From Skeletonema tropicum (taxonomy: Eukaryota > Bacillariophyta > Thalassiosirophyceae > Thalassiosirales > Thalassiosiraceae), in contig CM074130.1 of the NCBI GenBank assembly GCA_037178625.1, positions 1,860,001 to 1,924,000 on the forward strand: a stretch of DNA of 64,000 bases, given 5' to 3'. Made by a program: the position numbers and the translations under genes. Below the pieces are notes generated by a model. It did not search any database. It was not told the DNA's origin and worked only from the letters and a program-made list of their open reading frames with translations. Positions 28,001 to 37,600 of this stretch are shown here, one piece after another. Each line of letters starts with the position of its first letter. Positions within the stretch are counted from its first letter, which is position 1.

Positions 28001-28791
28001 AGTCTTACGTTGCACACATGTGGCGAGATGGCTCCGAGAAGACCAGGGCGAAGTACAAGGTTGGAGCAGGGGATGCTGTGAAGAACCGCGCTCGTGCTGT
28101 AAAGGCGCATCTCGGAGAATGGTACAAGAAGACTCTTGACTTTCCAAGCTTCAAGAGGTGGCGAGGGCAAGATTTAGATACATCCAGCATCACTGAGAGC
28201 TTCTCTGACCTCAAGTGTGAAAATTTTGAATGGTACTTGAAGAGATTCAAATATATCTATCGCGATGGAGGGGTTCTCCCTTCGGAAGTCTTTCAAATTG
28301 CATCTGTAGAAGCTGAAGGCTCTCCACGATGTCTAGAGCTGAAGACGTTGGGCTGGACAAATTTTGGTCACACCGATGAGATTGTTCTGAAAGAATGCTC
28401 GAGTTCTCATACTCAACAACAGTCTCAATGGTGGCACGGAAGTAGTAGGCTACAAGACGGAAGTTGCTGCGGGAGCCTGAGGGCGTGGAATACAGACCAG
28501 TGCATTAACGGAAGAGGGGTCACTACAGGCGCAAAGAAAATTCCTACTCATACTTGTGATCTTGATTCGGGGAAAGAGGTATCTCTGACACCAAGCAGTG
28601 ATAACGGAGAAGAATTTCTATTGAAGGTTGGACTGCAAGACAATTGCATTAGTCTTGAAAGGGGTTCTAATGTCCTAACCGTTGGTCCTTGCGAAAATGC
28701 ATCAAGATGGTCAAAAAGACTGCCGTTTACTCCAATCGAATATGAATTGCTAAGTAGTGATACAAAGGCATTGTGGGACGGAAATAGTTGA
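25053..28791 (+). CDS. Tandem double-domain polypeptide GalNAc-transferase (GT27) with ricin-like tail
   Basis: Exons 25053-27734 and 27823-28791 flank an 88-nt GT-AG intron (donor 'TTCAAG|gtgagt', acceptor 'tatcctag|TGGACA') and give 1216 residues in frame. The start is the ATG in 'cacacaaaATGGTAACC'. A type II signal anchor lies at ~25-42, then a polar stem. GT domain 1 has '[14 protein letters not shown]' (~238), metal-binding 'FVDSHIEME' (~341), '[15 protein letters not shown]', '[18 protein letters not shown]' (~474) and 'VGHMYRQH'. GT domain 2 has '[11 protein letters not shown]' (~742), 'FFDCHVKPD' (~832), '[20 protein letters not shown]', '[18 protein letters not shown]' (~932) and 'VAHMWR'. 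A C-terminal ~150 residues with spaced Cys and QW-like positions resembles a ricin-type lectin. It would transfer GalNAc (or a related sugar) to Ser/Thr in the Golgi. Both DxH motifs are kept, so both domains may act. Confidence 0.9.
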
Positions 28792-28869
28792 GACTGAAGT
28801 ATTTACATTATAATCTTCTCTCCTAAAGTATAACTTAACATCGAATAATATCATCCCTGTGATACAACA

Positions 28870-31296
28870 TTACATTTCGCAAAGGAAAAACTCGTCCACA
28901 AGTTTGCTGACTTCGTCCTGGACTTTTGCAGTCGCATCATTCGCATCTCGAGTGTCATCATCAAAATTTTTGAACAAGAGATCAGCTTGTCTCTGTGCTT
29001 CAAGAGCTGCGGCTTGTTTCCTGGCTTTTTGAAGCATCTTCATTTCAACCTTTCCTTCTTCCTTGGCCTGCTTCTTCTTCTTCTTCTCTTTGAGCTCTGT
29101 CATCTTCTTTGCTTTCTTTTCTTCCTTCGCCCTCAGCCTTGCTCTCTCAGCTTTTTCTTCTTTTTCGAGTCTTAGCTCTTCGAGTTGCATTTTCTTGGCT
29201 CTCTTCTCTTCCTTCATCCTATGCCTTTCTCTCTCAGCTTCTGCCTCATTTTTGATTTTCTGCTCTTCGAGTTGCATTAGACGCAGCTTTGCCTCAAGTT
29301 CCTTTTGAGCTTTTAACTCGCGTTCCTGGCGTTTGGCTTCAGCTGCTGCCTCTTTTGCTTGTTTCTTCTTCATCTTCTTTACTTGTTCTTGTTTGGCTTT
29401 CAGCTTGCGTTTAGCCTCGGCTGCCGCGGCTTTTGCCTTTTTAGCCTCCTTCTTCTTATTTTGTTTCGTGGCTTTCAGATCCATCTTCTTCTTGTCTAAC
29501 ATTGCTTTAAGTTCCGCCTTCCGATCGACAGTTGGAGTGGTTTTTGAATTTGCAATAGAACTGGCAACTGTCGAGTGATCCTCTGAGCCAGAAGAACTCA
29601 GGCTAGTGGTATATTCCTCAGCTATTGTATCGGCCATTGTATCGGCTACTGTGTCAGCTACTGTAGATTCGAAATCATCATCTACACTTGTTGTCACCAG
29701 GCGAATGCTTGATAACCATCGATGTTTCGTGATGGTTTTTCCATTGCCAAAGTCGTCCACTGAAAACGAAATGCTATCCTTACCGACTTCAAGGACAATA
29801 CTGTAAGTCCATTCACCGTTAGATCTTTTGATGAAGGCGTGGTCTCCAATCTGCAACTCAGAAATCTCTGCAATTGATGGAACTTCGTCGCTCATTTTCA
29901 CTGCTGGCTCAATTTCGAAGTCACCAGAGTAGATCGCATAGTCAGCTGCTTCAGCCTGTCCGCATTCCATAAGTTTAGTAATGGGTTTCAAGAATGTCTT
30001 GATGGAAGAGTTGCTTTCAGACGCTACTGACTTGGCGCAGCTGAACTTATTCGTATAAAAACCACCAATGATGCCACTGTTTCCTTCAGCACAGTTGAAT
30101 GCGCAAGGTACTTTCTTCGCTTCACACTCTTTCAATTCAGAATTTTCTTCAATGTCAGTAGGATCGTCCTTAGCATCGTCCTCTGATCCTTCGCAGCTTG
30201 GAGCTGGACTTTCTAGAGTGACACCCCCCTCTGCGAGCTTTTCATCCGCCAGAGAAGTGTTCATTTCTACCAGTGAAAACTGTTGGCTCAGATCATCCGC
30301 CAGTGAAGCTTCAGCTGGAGTTGTGGTTGTGTCAACTTCTGGCTCAGTGACTGCACTTACTTTGGAACTTGGAGAAGAAAGAGAAATGTTTGAAGGCTCG
30401 GGTGTTTTCTTATTCCTTCGAACAATGAAATTGCGATTCTTGTCAATGCCCACCTTGAAATCTTGTAGAGTTTTGACCTTGCGATCGTCAATGTACACAA
30501 TATGATCACCCACATCAACTTTTCCAAAGAACGCACAACGTGGGTGAACGCTCATGATCATTGCTCCACCACGTTGTTTGTCAATCTTGAGAGACAGACC
30601 TAGTCTACCTGGAGCTACTGCGAGAGATACTCTTTCCTCGACTGACTTCTTTGCCACTGCAGCTGATTGCTTTGGTGATCGTGGTGATCGTGGGGACAAC
30701 ACTTTTTGAATGACTGGCATCTTGGGTGATGGCTTGCTCTTGGGCGATTCGCTGAAGAAGTGATTGGACTTTTTCTTCGGGGAAGTTACTAGTGACCGTG
30801 GAGAGAATGGCTTCAACTTGGACATTAAGCCAGTAGGGCTGCGTGGGAAGTTCTTTGGAGCGGGTGCAGGTGCATTCTCATCTGGTGTCACATTCTCATC
30901 TGGTGCACTGTCATCAGATTCGACCTCTCTCACTTGCGTATCTCCACCACTCTTCTCATTAGTGTCACTCTTGTCAGTAACGAAACTGGCACCGTCGTCT
31001 CGAGTTTCTTCTTCTGAAAAAGTAGCATCTGCATCTGTGTAACTTTCGGTCTGGGAACCAAAGAACTCCTTCACAGCGGCCTTCTCCCTCTCCGAAGGTT
31101 GGGTTTGCGTAAGACGTTCAAACATTGCAGAGAGTGATCTTGCTGAATTGGTTGTCGGAATTGAAGCTATGTTTTGTTCTCTCTCTGCTGTTGCCTCTTG
31201 TTTGATTTCTGCACTGCATGCGTTGTGTTGCAGCGAAGCGGAGTGGGGTTTGGCTTGCCATCCGGTGGCGAGGAGTTCTCTTCCTTTGGCGAGCAC
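28870..31296 (-). CDS. PDZ-like / coiled-coil protein
   Basis: A frame of 808 codons. The 31296 end is a GTG, so the true start is uncertain: either the in-frame ATG at 31125 ('MFERLTQTQPSEREKAAV', 751 residues) or an upstream exon. A 29-nt GT-AG segment (gtaaga...tcttcag, 31301-31329) would join an ATG near 31372 in frame, but it is unusually short. Visible parts: a Ser/Pro/Lys region with 'SPRSPRSP' repeats, then a PDZ-like domain at ~230-285 ('GRLGLSLKIDKQRGGAMIM', 'GKVDVGDHIVYIDDRKV'). At ~479-530 is a beta-rich module 'IGDHAFIKRSNGEWTYSIV', and at ~590-780 a long Lys/Glu/Ala coiled coil. Such multi-domain scaffolds are common in diatoms and uncharacterised. The 3' end converges on the GalNAc-transferase gene, with ~80 bp between stops. 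Confidence 0.75.
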   Translation of the reverse strand: MLAKGRELLATGWQAKPHSASLQHNACSAEIKQEATAEREQNIASIPTTNSARSLSAMFERLTQTQPSEREKAAVKEFFGSQTESYTDADATFSEEETRDDGASFVTDKSDTNEKSGGDTQVREVESDDSAPDENVTPDENAPAPAPKNFPRSPTGLMSKLKPFSPRSLVTSPKKKSNHFFSESPKSKPSPKMPVIQKVLSPRSPRSPKQSAAVAKKSVEERVSLAVAPGRLGLSLKIDKQRGGAMIMSVHPRCAFFGKVDVGDHIVYIDDRKVKTLQDFKVGIDKNRNFIVRRNKKTPEPSNISLSSPSSKVSAVTEPEVDTTTTPAEASLADDLSQQFSLVEMNTSLADEKLAEGGVTLESPAPSCEGSEDDAKDDPTDIEENSELKECEAKKVPCAFNCAEGNSGIIGGFYTNKFSCAKSVASESNSSIKTFLKPITKLMECGQAEAADYAIYSGDFEIEPAVKMSDEVPSIAEISELQIGDHAFIKRSNGEWTYSIVLEVGKDSISFSVDDFGNGKTITKHRWLSSIRLVTTSVDDDFESTVADTVADTMADTIAEEYTTSLSSSGSEDHSTVASSIANSKTTPTVDRKAELKAMLDKKKMDLKATKQNKKKEAKKAKAAAAEAKRKLKAKQEQVKKMKKKQAKEAAAEAKRQERELKAQKELEAKLRLMQLEEQKIKNEAEAERERHRMKEEKRAKKMQLEELRLEKEEKAERARLRAKEEKKAKKMTELKEKKKKKQAKEEGKVEMKMLQKARKQAAALEAQRQADLLFKNFDDDTRDANDATAKVQDEVSKLVDEFFLCEM

Positions 31297-31482
31297 ATCT
31301 GAAGAAAGAAGAAGGTGCTTTTCTTACAATTGAGAACAAAATCTGCTGCACGGATTCCTTTGTGTTGCATGCTATATTTATGCCAACGCCCGGCGGCACA
31401 TATGATGCCCACGCCAGGATGCCCTGCCGGCCCACGCATGCGGGTATCTCCTTGTACCTAGGTAAGAGTACGAGTATTCGTA

Positions 31483-33241
31483 CAGGGCACATAAAAGAAT
31501 GGGCTGCGTATCGCAGACAGACCACTCATATCATCCCGTTTGTTCTTCTTCTATGTACGAGAGGTACAGTAGATTCGAAGTACGTACAGTTAGCTAGTAG
31601 CAAAATTCAAAATTTAAAATAGGTCGCATGTCGGAAGGCTTGCCGCACTCTCTTTTGTACAAACATTTATGACAATGCCAACGGCTCTTACACATCGAGC
31701 CAGCATCAAACACTGCACAAGTAATTCGCCGACGTCAATCCTGCCTGTGCGTCAATATGGCGGTCACACCCGAGCCGTCGATATGTCCGATGGGGGTCTG
31801 GATGACAGAGGAAGATGTCATGGAACGTCATAACATCAATGCAAGAGTGATGAGAGTTTACAGAAACGAATCACCCCCGGGAAATATGCACTTTGAAACT
31901 GGTGTGAAAGTGGGTGCTCCTAATCCCTACAACCAGCACCGGTTTGTCTACATATCACCAGAGGGCACCAAAGCACACTATGGTAACATAACGTTACTGA
32001 TTTGGTCAAGAATGTGTCATTACTTTAGCAACAGGCAAGATGCGATAGAGGAAGTGTACCAAATTATTCTTCGGAAGATGATCCACTCTAGGTTTGCAGT
32101 TGTATTTCGTCGGTGGAAGGAACAACATTGTCAAAAGCATGACATGTCTCTGCGATCAAATTTGAAAGCATGCGTGGACAAGAACAAGAAGAGCAAAGAG
32201 ACCAAACAACCGGCAACCCCACATCCCGCAGGCGTTGAGAGGAAGCTAAGCAACGATACTAAGAGACCAGCAACACCGCATCCCGCTCCAGCAGGCGTCG
32301 ACAAGAACAAGAAGAGCAGAGAGACCAAGCGAGAGGCAACCCCAAATTCCGCAGGGTCGAAGACGAGCAACGATACGAAGAGACCAGCAGCACCACACCC
32401 CAATGCTCAAATTGATGTTAAAAGATTGAAAACAAGTTAGTGATTACAATAACACAAGTGGCATTGCGTCATGTACACTCTTGAACTCACCCTCTCTCTA
32501 AGTATTATCTTGTGTTCAAAATTAGTTTTACGGAATACCCACTGCAATGAACACCCCCCCCCCCCCCTCTTCAAGGCACTAACGCAGATTCGCTACTCTC
32601 CAATACTAAGTAATGAAGAACCAGTCATTAGTTGTTGCTGGGATGCGTCAACATGGGCTGTACAAATAATAATGATCCCAACACCCACACATTATTTTTG
32701 CACCATTACTTGTCACTGTAAACGGCCGCCATTAATAAATAACAAGCCTTGTCGAGCAGAATATTTCACCAATAGTGGATATTATTTTTGATGTCGGTTC
32801 GGCGGAGTTGTTCTGTGTTCGTCGACGGCGATGGTGTTGTCGTTGACATGGTAGGAATATAATTGCATCATCCGACCAACTCGACGATGATGGTTATGTT
32901 CATAGTCATTTTCACAACAGACGATGCCCAATTAGGAAAATAAACGGCGGTTCGGAGATCCTATGCCATAATAGGGGAGGGCAATGTCGATTATTAGCCT
33001 AATAGAAGCATATTCATTGACCTCATTTTTACTAGTAGTCCACCATGGTGAAGGCATTTTGATGGATTTTCAGAGGTGGGGGGCCTCATGGGTGATGTGA
33101 TTGAAGAACAAACAACTTACTATTAGGGGATCACCCAAAACAGCCTTTCTTGCATTGCATATCTAGATTTTTCTTCTACCAAAATCAAATAGGGGATAAC
33201 CTAATCAAATCGATACGCAGCCCATTCTTTTATGTGCCCTG
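31483..33241. mobile_element. 1.76-kb CAGGG-ended DNA element carrying a non-transposase ORF
   Basis: Perfect 31-bp terminal inverted repeats lie at 31483-31513 and 33211-33241 (outer bases CAGGGCACATAAAAG). Both sides are flanked by the 7-mer ATTCGTA (31476-31482 and 33242-33248), which I take as the target duplication. CAGGG ends suggest a hAT-like family, though 8 bp would be expected; the outer base may have mutated. The only long frame inside (31757-32440) does not resemble a transposase, so this is a non-autonomous element with cargo. It sits ~190 bp upstream of the PDZ-like gene's open frame. The stretch 32441-33210 inside it is AT-rich, with an 18-base poly-C tract (~32552-32569), and shows no gene. 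Confidence 0.75.
31757..32440 (+). CDS. Hypothetical basic protein inside the CAGGG element
   Basis: A 227-residue protein. Residues 1-130 look folded: 'MAVTPEPSICPMGVWMTEED', 'FETGVKVGAPNPYNQHRFVY', 'EEVYQIILRKMIHSRFAVVF', with aromatic and Cys/His residues but no motif I recognise. The C-terminal ~95 residues are Lys-rich with a degenerate repeat of about 20 residues ('KRPATPHPAGV', 'KNKKSKETK'). That is nuclear-localisation-like and probably disordered. No DDE/D triad or hAT signature is visible. It may be a captured host gene or an element-encoded accessory protein. Confidence 0.55.
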   Translation: MAVTPEPSICPMGVWMTEEDVMERHNINARVMRVYRNESPPGNMHFETGVKVGAPNPYNQHRFVYISPEGTKAHYGNITLLIWSRMCHYFSNRQDAIEEVYQIILRKMIHSRFAVVFRRWKEQHCQKHDMSLRSNLKACVDKNKKSKETKQPATPHPAGVERKLSNDTKRPATPHPAPAGVDKNKKSRETKREATPNSAGSKTSNDTKRPAAPHPNAQIDVKRLKTS

Positions 33242-33248
33242 ATTCGTA

Positions 33249-34427
33249 CTCTCACACCAAAATTTTTAAACCTAAAGTTCTCCTTAAAGAAGCCACTTTC
33301 ACACCTTTTAAGCGTAATCATCGTGTTCAGCACACTCGATTTAGTCTTACAGCATACTTTAACTACTTTATTCCACCATAAACTTTAGAGATACGACCGT
33401 TGCAAACTGCACATCCGATCACTCAAAAAATGCCATCGTACTCTCACACACCATACTTTGTACCATTGTATCTTCATAACTACTCCATTCTAGAAGGCCC
33501 ACAGTGGCTCCCCGTGACGGTAATATCATGGAATCGCGAACCGTTGTGGTGCGGGTGTCAGAATCGGCCGGTGTGGTGTGCACCGTCTCCATACATAATG
33601 TCGTTGTGATGATGCGTCTTTCATCAACACGTGATGATGGATATATTCAATACTACTCGACAAATCAACCGATTCAAATAAAACCAAAAGGTAGACTGCT
33701 TCATATGATATTGCTGATGGGATTACTTTGGGTGGATCGGTCTAAATTGGTGACGGGGTGGCCACATAAGATGCCATGGTTGTTGTGTCGACATGATTTT
33801 TTGATGATTTTTTGGAATTTTTTTGAATTTTTTGCAATCCGTTACCCAACAATTCACCACCATGACGATGAATTGGCAGACATAGGAGGCGATTCCGACG
33901 ACGATCTCTCGCATATTGCTTACAACAACCACGGTGTACATGGAGATGTCCTTGGTATCGCTTATCTCCCCATCGGGCCCTCTCCTACACCGCATTTTAG
34001 TGGCAGTTGCGCCCGTCATCGGTCCAAACTATTAATGTTGACGACGTAATTGATGGAGTAAATCACCAAACGGCAGACGAAAGAGAAGTTGGAGCGTCAT
34101 ATAACGTCAAATGGAAGGTGTGTGTGCGAGGTCGTAAGGTGTGGTGCTCTGATTCGAATGAAATAAAGGAATGTGTGTCAGATGTGAGATTTTGGATGAA
34201 AATTGTGTCAGCATCTGCAATGGTCGATTGATGCGCAATACCTTCTTCTACTCCGCACCACCCACCAAATATGTTAGGGCATAATGTTGGCAACAGCTTC
34301 TATTCGTTTTTGTGCTATTATCAATGTTAATTGTCCACCTTTATCTAATTCATTGCCACCGGAGCACACAAAATGAGGTAAAAAAATTCGGGTAGGTTTA
34401 CATAGATGCACATAGTGAGCAGAATAC
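33249..34427. other. Intergenic between two transposons, no supported gene
   Basis: A 181-codon open stretch (33504-34049, +) exists. Its translation mixes low-complexity and hydrophobic pieces with no recognisable domain, and the region is T-rich (33800-33835). I do not call a gene. A decayed multi-exon gene cannot be excluded. Confidence 0.35.
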
Positions 34428-34816
34428 TACTACAATTTCGAGATCATTTGATTTTTACCCCCCCTTTATAAAATATACCTAGGTAAAAAATATAGTTGAA
34501 AATCAACTAGTAAAAATACCTAGGTAAAAAATATAGTTGCTTCTTCGTAGGAATTCAGTGTAAAAAAGTCCGCCAAGGGTGAAAATCATCATTTCTCATC
34601 CGTTATCATTGCACACAATGATGAAAACAGCACAACATGGTACGTGTCCCTTCCTCTCCACACTACAGTAAACTAAGACGCCTGACACCAATCAGTCGAG
34701 GAGGAAGACCACAAGGAGAAGAAGATGCAGTAATCCAGAAACCCCGCGGAGAACCTCCAAAGGCTTCGTGCACAGAGAGGAAATGATTCCTCCCTACCCA
34801 ACATCATCCCGGATAG

Positions 34817-35528
34817 GTGCGCATTACAGTTCTGAGATCTTCACCAAGATCTTCGCCTTGGTCACTAGTGGAGAAGAAGAATATCGCCATAGAAGTCGTC
34901 AAATTAGCTAAGCAGATCAAGAAGGACATTGGTGATATCGACATTGCCAATCACACCGACATGTTGACGATATTCGACGAAATTTTGAAGCAATACAGCT
35001 CCAAAAAAAATCAGGGACATGAAAAATGATGGTCATTCCAATCTTTTGGTGCAGATTTTGAACATAGCCGACACAATCCTCCACCACAAACGACAGAAGC
35101 GACTTCAATCCATGGGGCATCTACACGGCGGGCGGCGTTGCAATCAGAAGATGATATGCTCCGTTCGGATGAAGATAAACTTTATGGTCCCCCAAGTCAG
35201 CAGCAGAGAGGAGCGCAGACCGCAACGAAGTTGCACAGCACAGGGTATGCTCAACAGATTACTCTTGAAGAACTCAAGTAATATGCATAACGACAAAGAC
35301 AGCAGCAGTCTGACGACTCCTCAAAAGCGTCAGAGAATTGAGGCAAAGCAACGCAAACGGAAGTTGATGAAGGTGGAGGAGAAAGGTGGGAGATACGTTG
35401 TGGGTTCGATGCGTGATCTAATTGCCGATGGTGAACCGACATTGAGCCAGGGTGGCCCTGACCTCACCCCCAACACAATGATGGCGAGATTTGACCGTGC
35501 GCATTCGTCTGATTCTGAGGAAGAATGA
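34817..35528 (+). pseudogene. Second ORF of the Tc1/mariner-like element, broken
   Basis: Frames 34817-35029, ~35030-35281 and ~35282-35528 read as one gene interrupted by a stop and shifts. The first ends at a TGA just after an eight-A run (~35003-35010). The same frame continues beyond the stop with plausible coding sequence ('EDDMLRSDEDKLYGPPSQQQ'). The last part lies in another frame: a basic, helix-like stretch 'QKRQRIEAKQRKRKLMKVEE' and an acidic tail 'SSDSEEE'. The joint near 35281-35312 could be an intron, because a GTAATA follows 'ctcaa'. Composition (basic helix plus acidic tail) suggests a DNA- or protein-binding accessory factor. No family recognised. Confidence 0.45.
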
Positions 35529-36716
35529 GACTGAAGAATATGAATAGGTAACATATATATTTACTAACTGATTGAATTACATGGAAAGTCTTCTGATTAT
35601 TCATAAATCCGCAGTTTACAAAGTATGGTTCAAAGGAAGGGATAGATGCAATTGCAAGAAGCAATTTGTTGAGAAGAGATGTCCCGTCAGTGATTGCATC
35701 CATGCGAATTCTCAGTATACCTTGAATTGTATTGAACACATACTCAATTCCGTCGACCGGATAGTATGGAGCACGAAACACGATCCTATGCCCTGCAGCA
35801 TAGATAAGAGCGACCATCTGTTCATTATGATGAGAACTGGAAGGCATGACATGTGTGAGAGAAGTATCCAATGTTTGACAGAACAGTAGAGCAGACACGC
35901 ACACACACATATTATTACACATACCTCAAATTGTCCAATGTGAAACAATAACGACGCTGGGGAGTGCCTGGTCCAATATCATTTAGGATCGCCTGAATAA
36001 AACCAATCATTCTCGGCCCTGTCGTTCCCTCTCCCGTCCAAGTATCTCTCCATCTTCTTGGATTGGCACCATCTCCGGAAATTGCAAGTAGTAAGTTGTA
36101 TTTAGTGGACTTTTGATACGGTCCAGTCTGTTTCACCCTCTTCCCGACATCAGCCTTCCCTACGTTGCGATCAGCCGACTGTACTTCTACACCGCACTCG
36201 TCAAGATCAATTATATCCTGTCGTCTAATGTCTGCTATCCCATACGGATATGGCAGATTCCAATACGCCCAACGCTTGTGCTTGTTGAAAGGAAGTAGGG
36301 CCTGGTACGCAGCAGTGGTGCTCCCCTTTTTACGGGTGAGTCCAATCCACTTTTCTGTTTCTGATATTTGTGAGGGTGAGTAAAACCGAAATGTCATGCT
36401 GCCGTAATTGGCTCGGTATAAAAAGGCATTGATCTCGGCTGCTGTTGCTTTGGGGAATGTAATCCGATAGAGTGCTAGGAGGAGAAGATCATGACCGGAG
36501 CACAGTCGCATGTTTGTTACCAGTACGTCTACATGGTCGGATATGCCCTTCGTTATTTTGCAGAGCTACATGACTTCTCTCCGTTGAAGCCGACGGAAAT
36601 AAATGCAACGCACGCAGTTGATCAAAGATAGGATGATTTGACATGCCTACAGCGTTCACGGCAACAACGAGATTACGCATCTCCTGTGAGTAACCATCGC
36701 CTCGACCGCCGGCCAA
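35464..36716 (-). pseudogene. DDE transposase, Tc1/mariner-IS630 type, one intron, frameshifted
   Basis: The pieces in order: 36489-36716 (N-terminal helical region), 36511 to 35925, an 88-nt GT-AG intron (35837-35924; 'TTTGAG|gtatgt', 'ccttccag|TTCTCA'), then the final exon 35836-35464. The intron join falls exactly inside the second catalytic motif, giving 'FTLDNLSSHHN'. The first Asp is in 'DIIDLDECGVEV'. The third acidic residue is in 'YYPVDGIEYVFN', 33 residues after the second Asp. It is one residue short of the common DD34E because a residue before Ile-Glu seems missing. A one-base shift near 36490-36500 separates the N-terminal piece from the rest, so this copy is probably inactive. 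It would catalyse cut-and-paste transposition at TA sites. Confidence 0.8.
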
Positions 36717-37224
36717 AGGATGGGGACAGCTCTCTTCCTCGTCGCAGGGGTGGTCGATGCTCTATGTCATGTGGCATCGTTGCAATTATGTACTGCGTTG
36801 TGGCTATTGTGCTATTTTCTATTTTCATCATTGTGTGCAATGATAACGGATGAGAAATGATGATTTTCACCCTTGGCGGACTTTTTTAGACTGAATTCCT
36901 ACGAAGAAGCAACTATATTTTTTACCTAGGTATTTTTACTAGTTGATTTTCAACTATATTTTTTACCTAGGTATATTTTATAAAGGGGGGGGTAAAAATC
37001 AAATGATCTCGAAATTGTAGTAATGCTATTAACATAAATGGGGCATCAAATGAAAGCTCACGACATGCCTAACAAGATTGTCTAGGTGTATTATTTCATT
37101 ATTGCCACAGAAGTAGCTGTAGTAGTAGCACAAAGATGGCCATTTTGAGAGTACGAACATTCGTACTCTTGGTCTGTCCTACAAGGAGATTTAGCTTGTG
37201 CTTGCTGCGCCTTTCTCCCTCTTT

Positions 37225-37395
37225 TCAGTTCGTCACGGGTTCGGTCACGGGTCCGGACCCGTGACTGACCCGTGACTGACCCGTGACTGACCCGTGACCG
37301 ACCTCTCGTTGATCTTCACGTGAATTGCGTCACGGGTCCGGTCACGGGTCCGGGACCGTGACTGACCCGTGACCGCACGCGTGACGAACTCACGG
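37225..37395. repeat. CCCGTGAC/GTCACGGG mixed-orientation repeat
   Basis: At least ten copies of 'cccgtgac' or its complement 'gtcacggg' occur in ~170 bp, first on one strand, then in tandem (tgactgacccg x4), then inverted again. The array is largely self-complementary. It lies ~205-375 bp upstream of the Rab escort protein start and may be a promoter-associated repeat. Other repeats in 37023-37600 are minor; a palindrome-like 'gtacgaacattcgtac' lies at 37149-37164. Confidence 0.7.
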
Positions 37396-37600
37396 CTCAA
37401 CAGCTGCGCTCTCACACAACAACAAACACAAAACAACCTTGCATGCTCTCTCTCTGAGCGAGAGCTGAGGCATACAATACATCACATGCTTCACAACAAG
37501 TTGTTGGAGGGTGGAGGGCAAGCAATCTATTGAACAGGAGTAGCATAGCGCATGAAAGACAGGCAATCAAAGCCCGAGCATAAAAGAAAGTCAATCAAAA

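Larger units (their letters stand above)
34430..37020. mobile_element. Tc1/mariner (IS630)-like transposon, 2591 bp
   Basis: Terminal inverted repeats of 198/199 bp (34430-34627 and 36822-37020; outer bases CTACAATTTCGAGATC) differ by one extra C in a C-run and one substitution. Each end abuts a TA dinucleotide (34428-34429, 37021-37022), the TA target duplication of the Tc1/mariner group. Each repeat contains two direct copies of 'acctaggtaaaaaatatagt', possible transposase-binding sites. Inside are a DDE transposase gene on the - strand and a convergent second frame on the + strand, both damaged. Near-identical ends imply a recent insertion or gene conversion, while the genes are already broken. 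Confidence 0.9.

Noticed and set aside
33504..34049. 181-codon + frame between two transposons
   Set aside because: No domain, uneven composition and T-run-derived Phe stretch; not supported as a gene.
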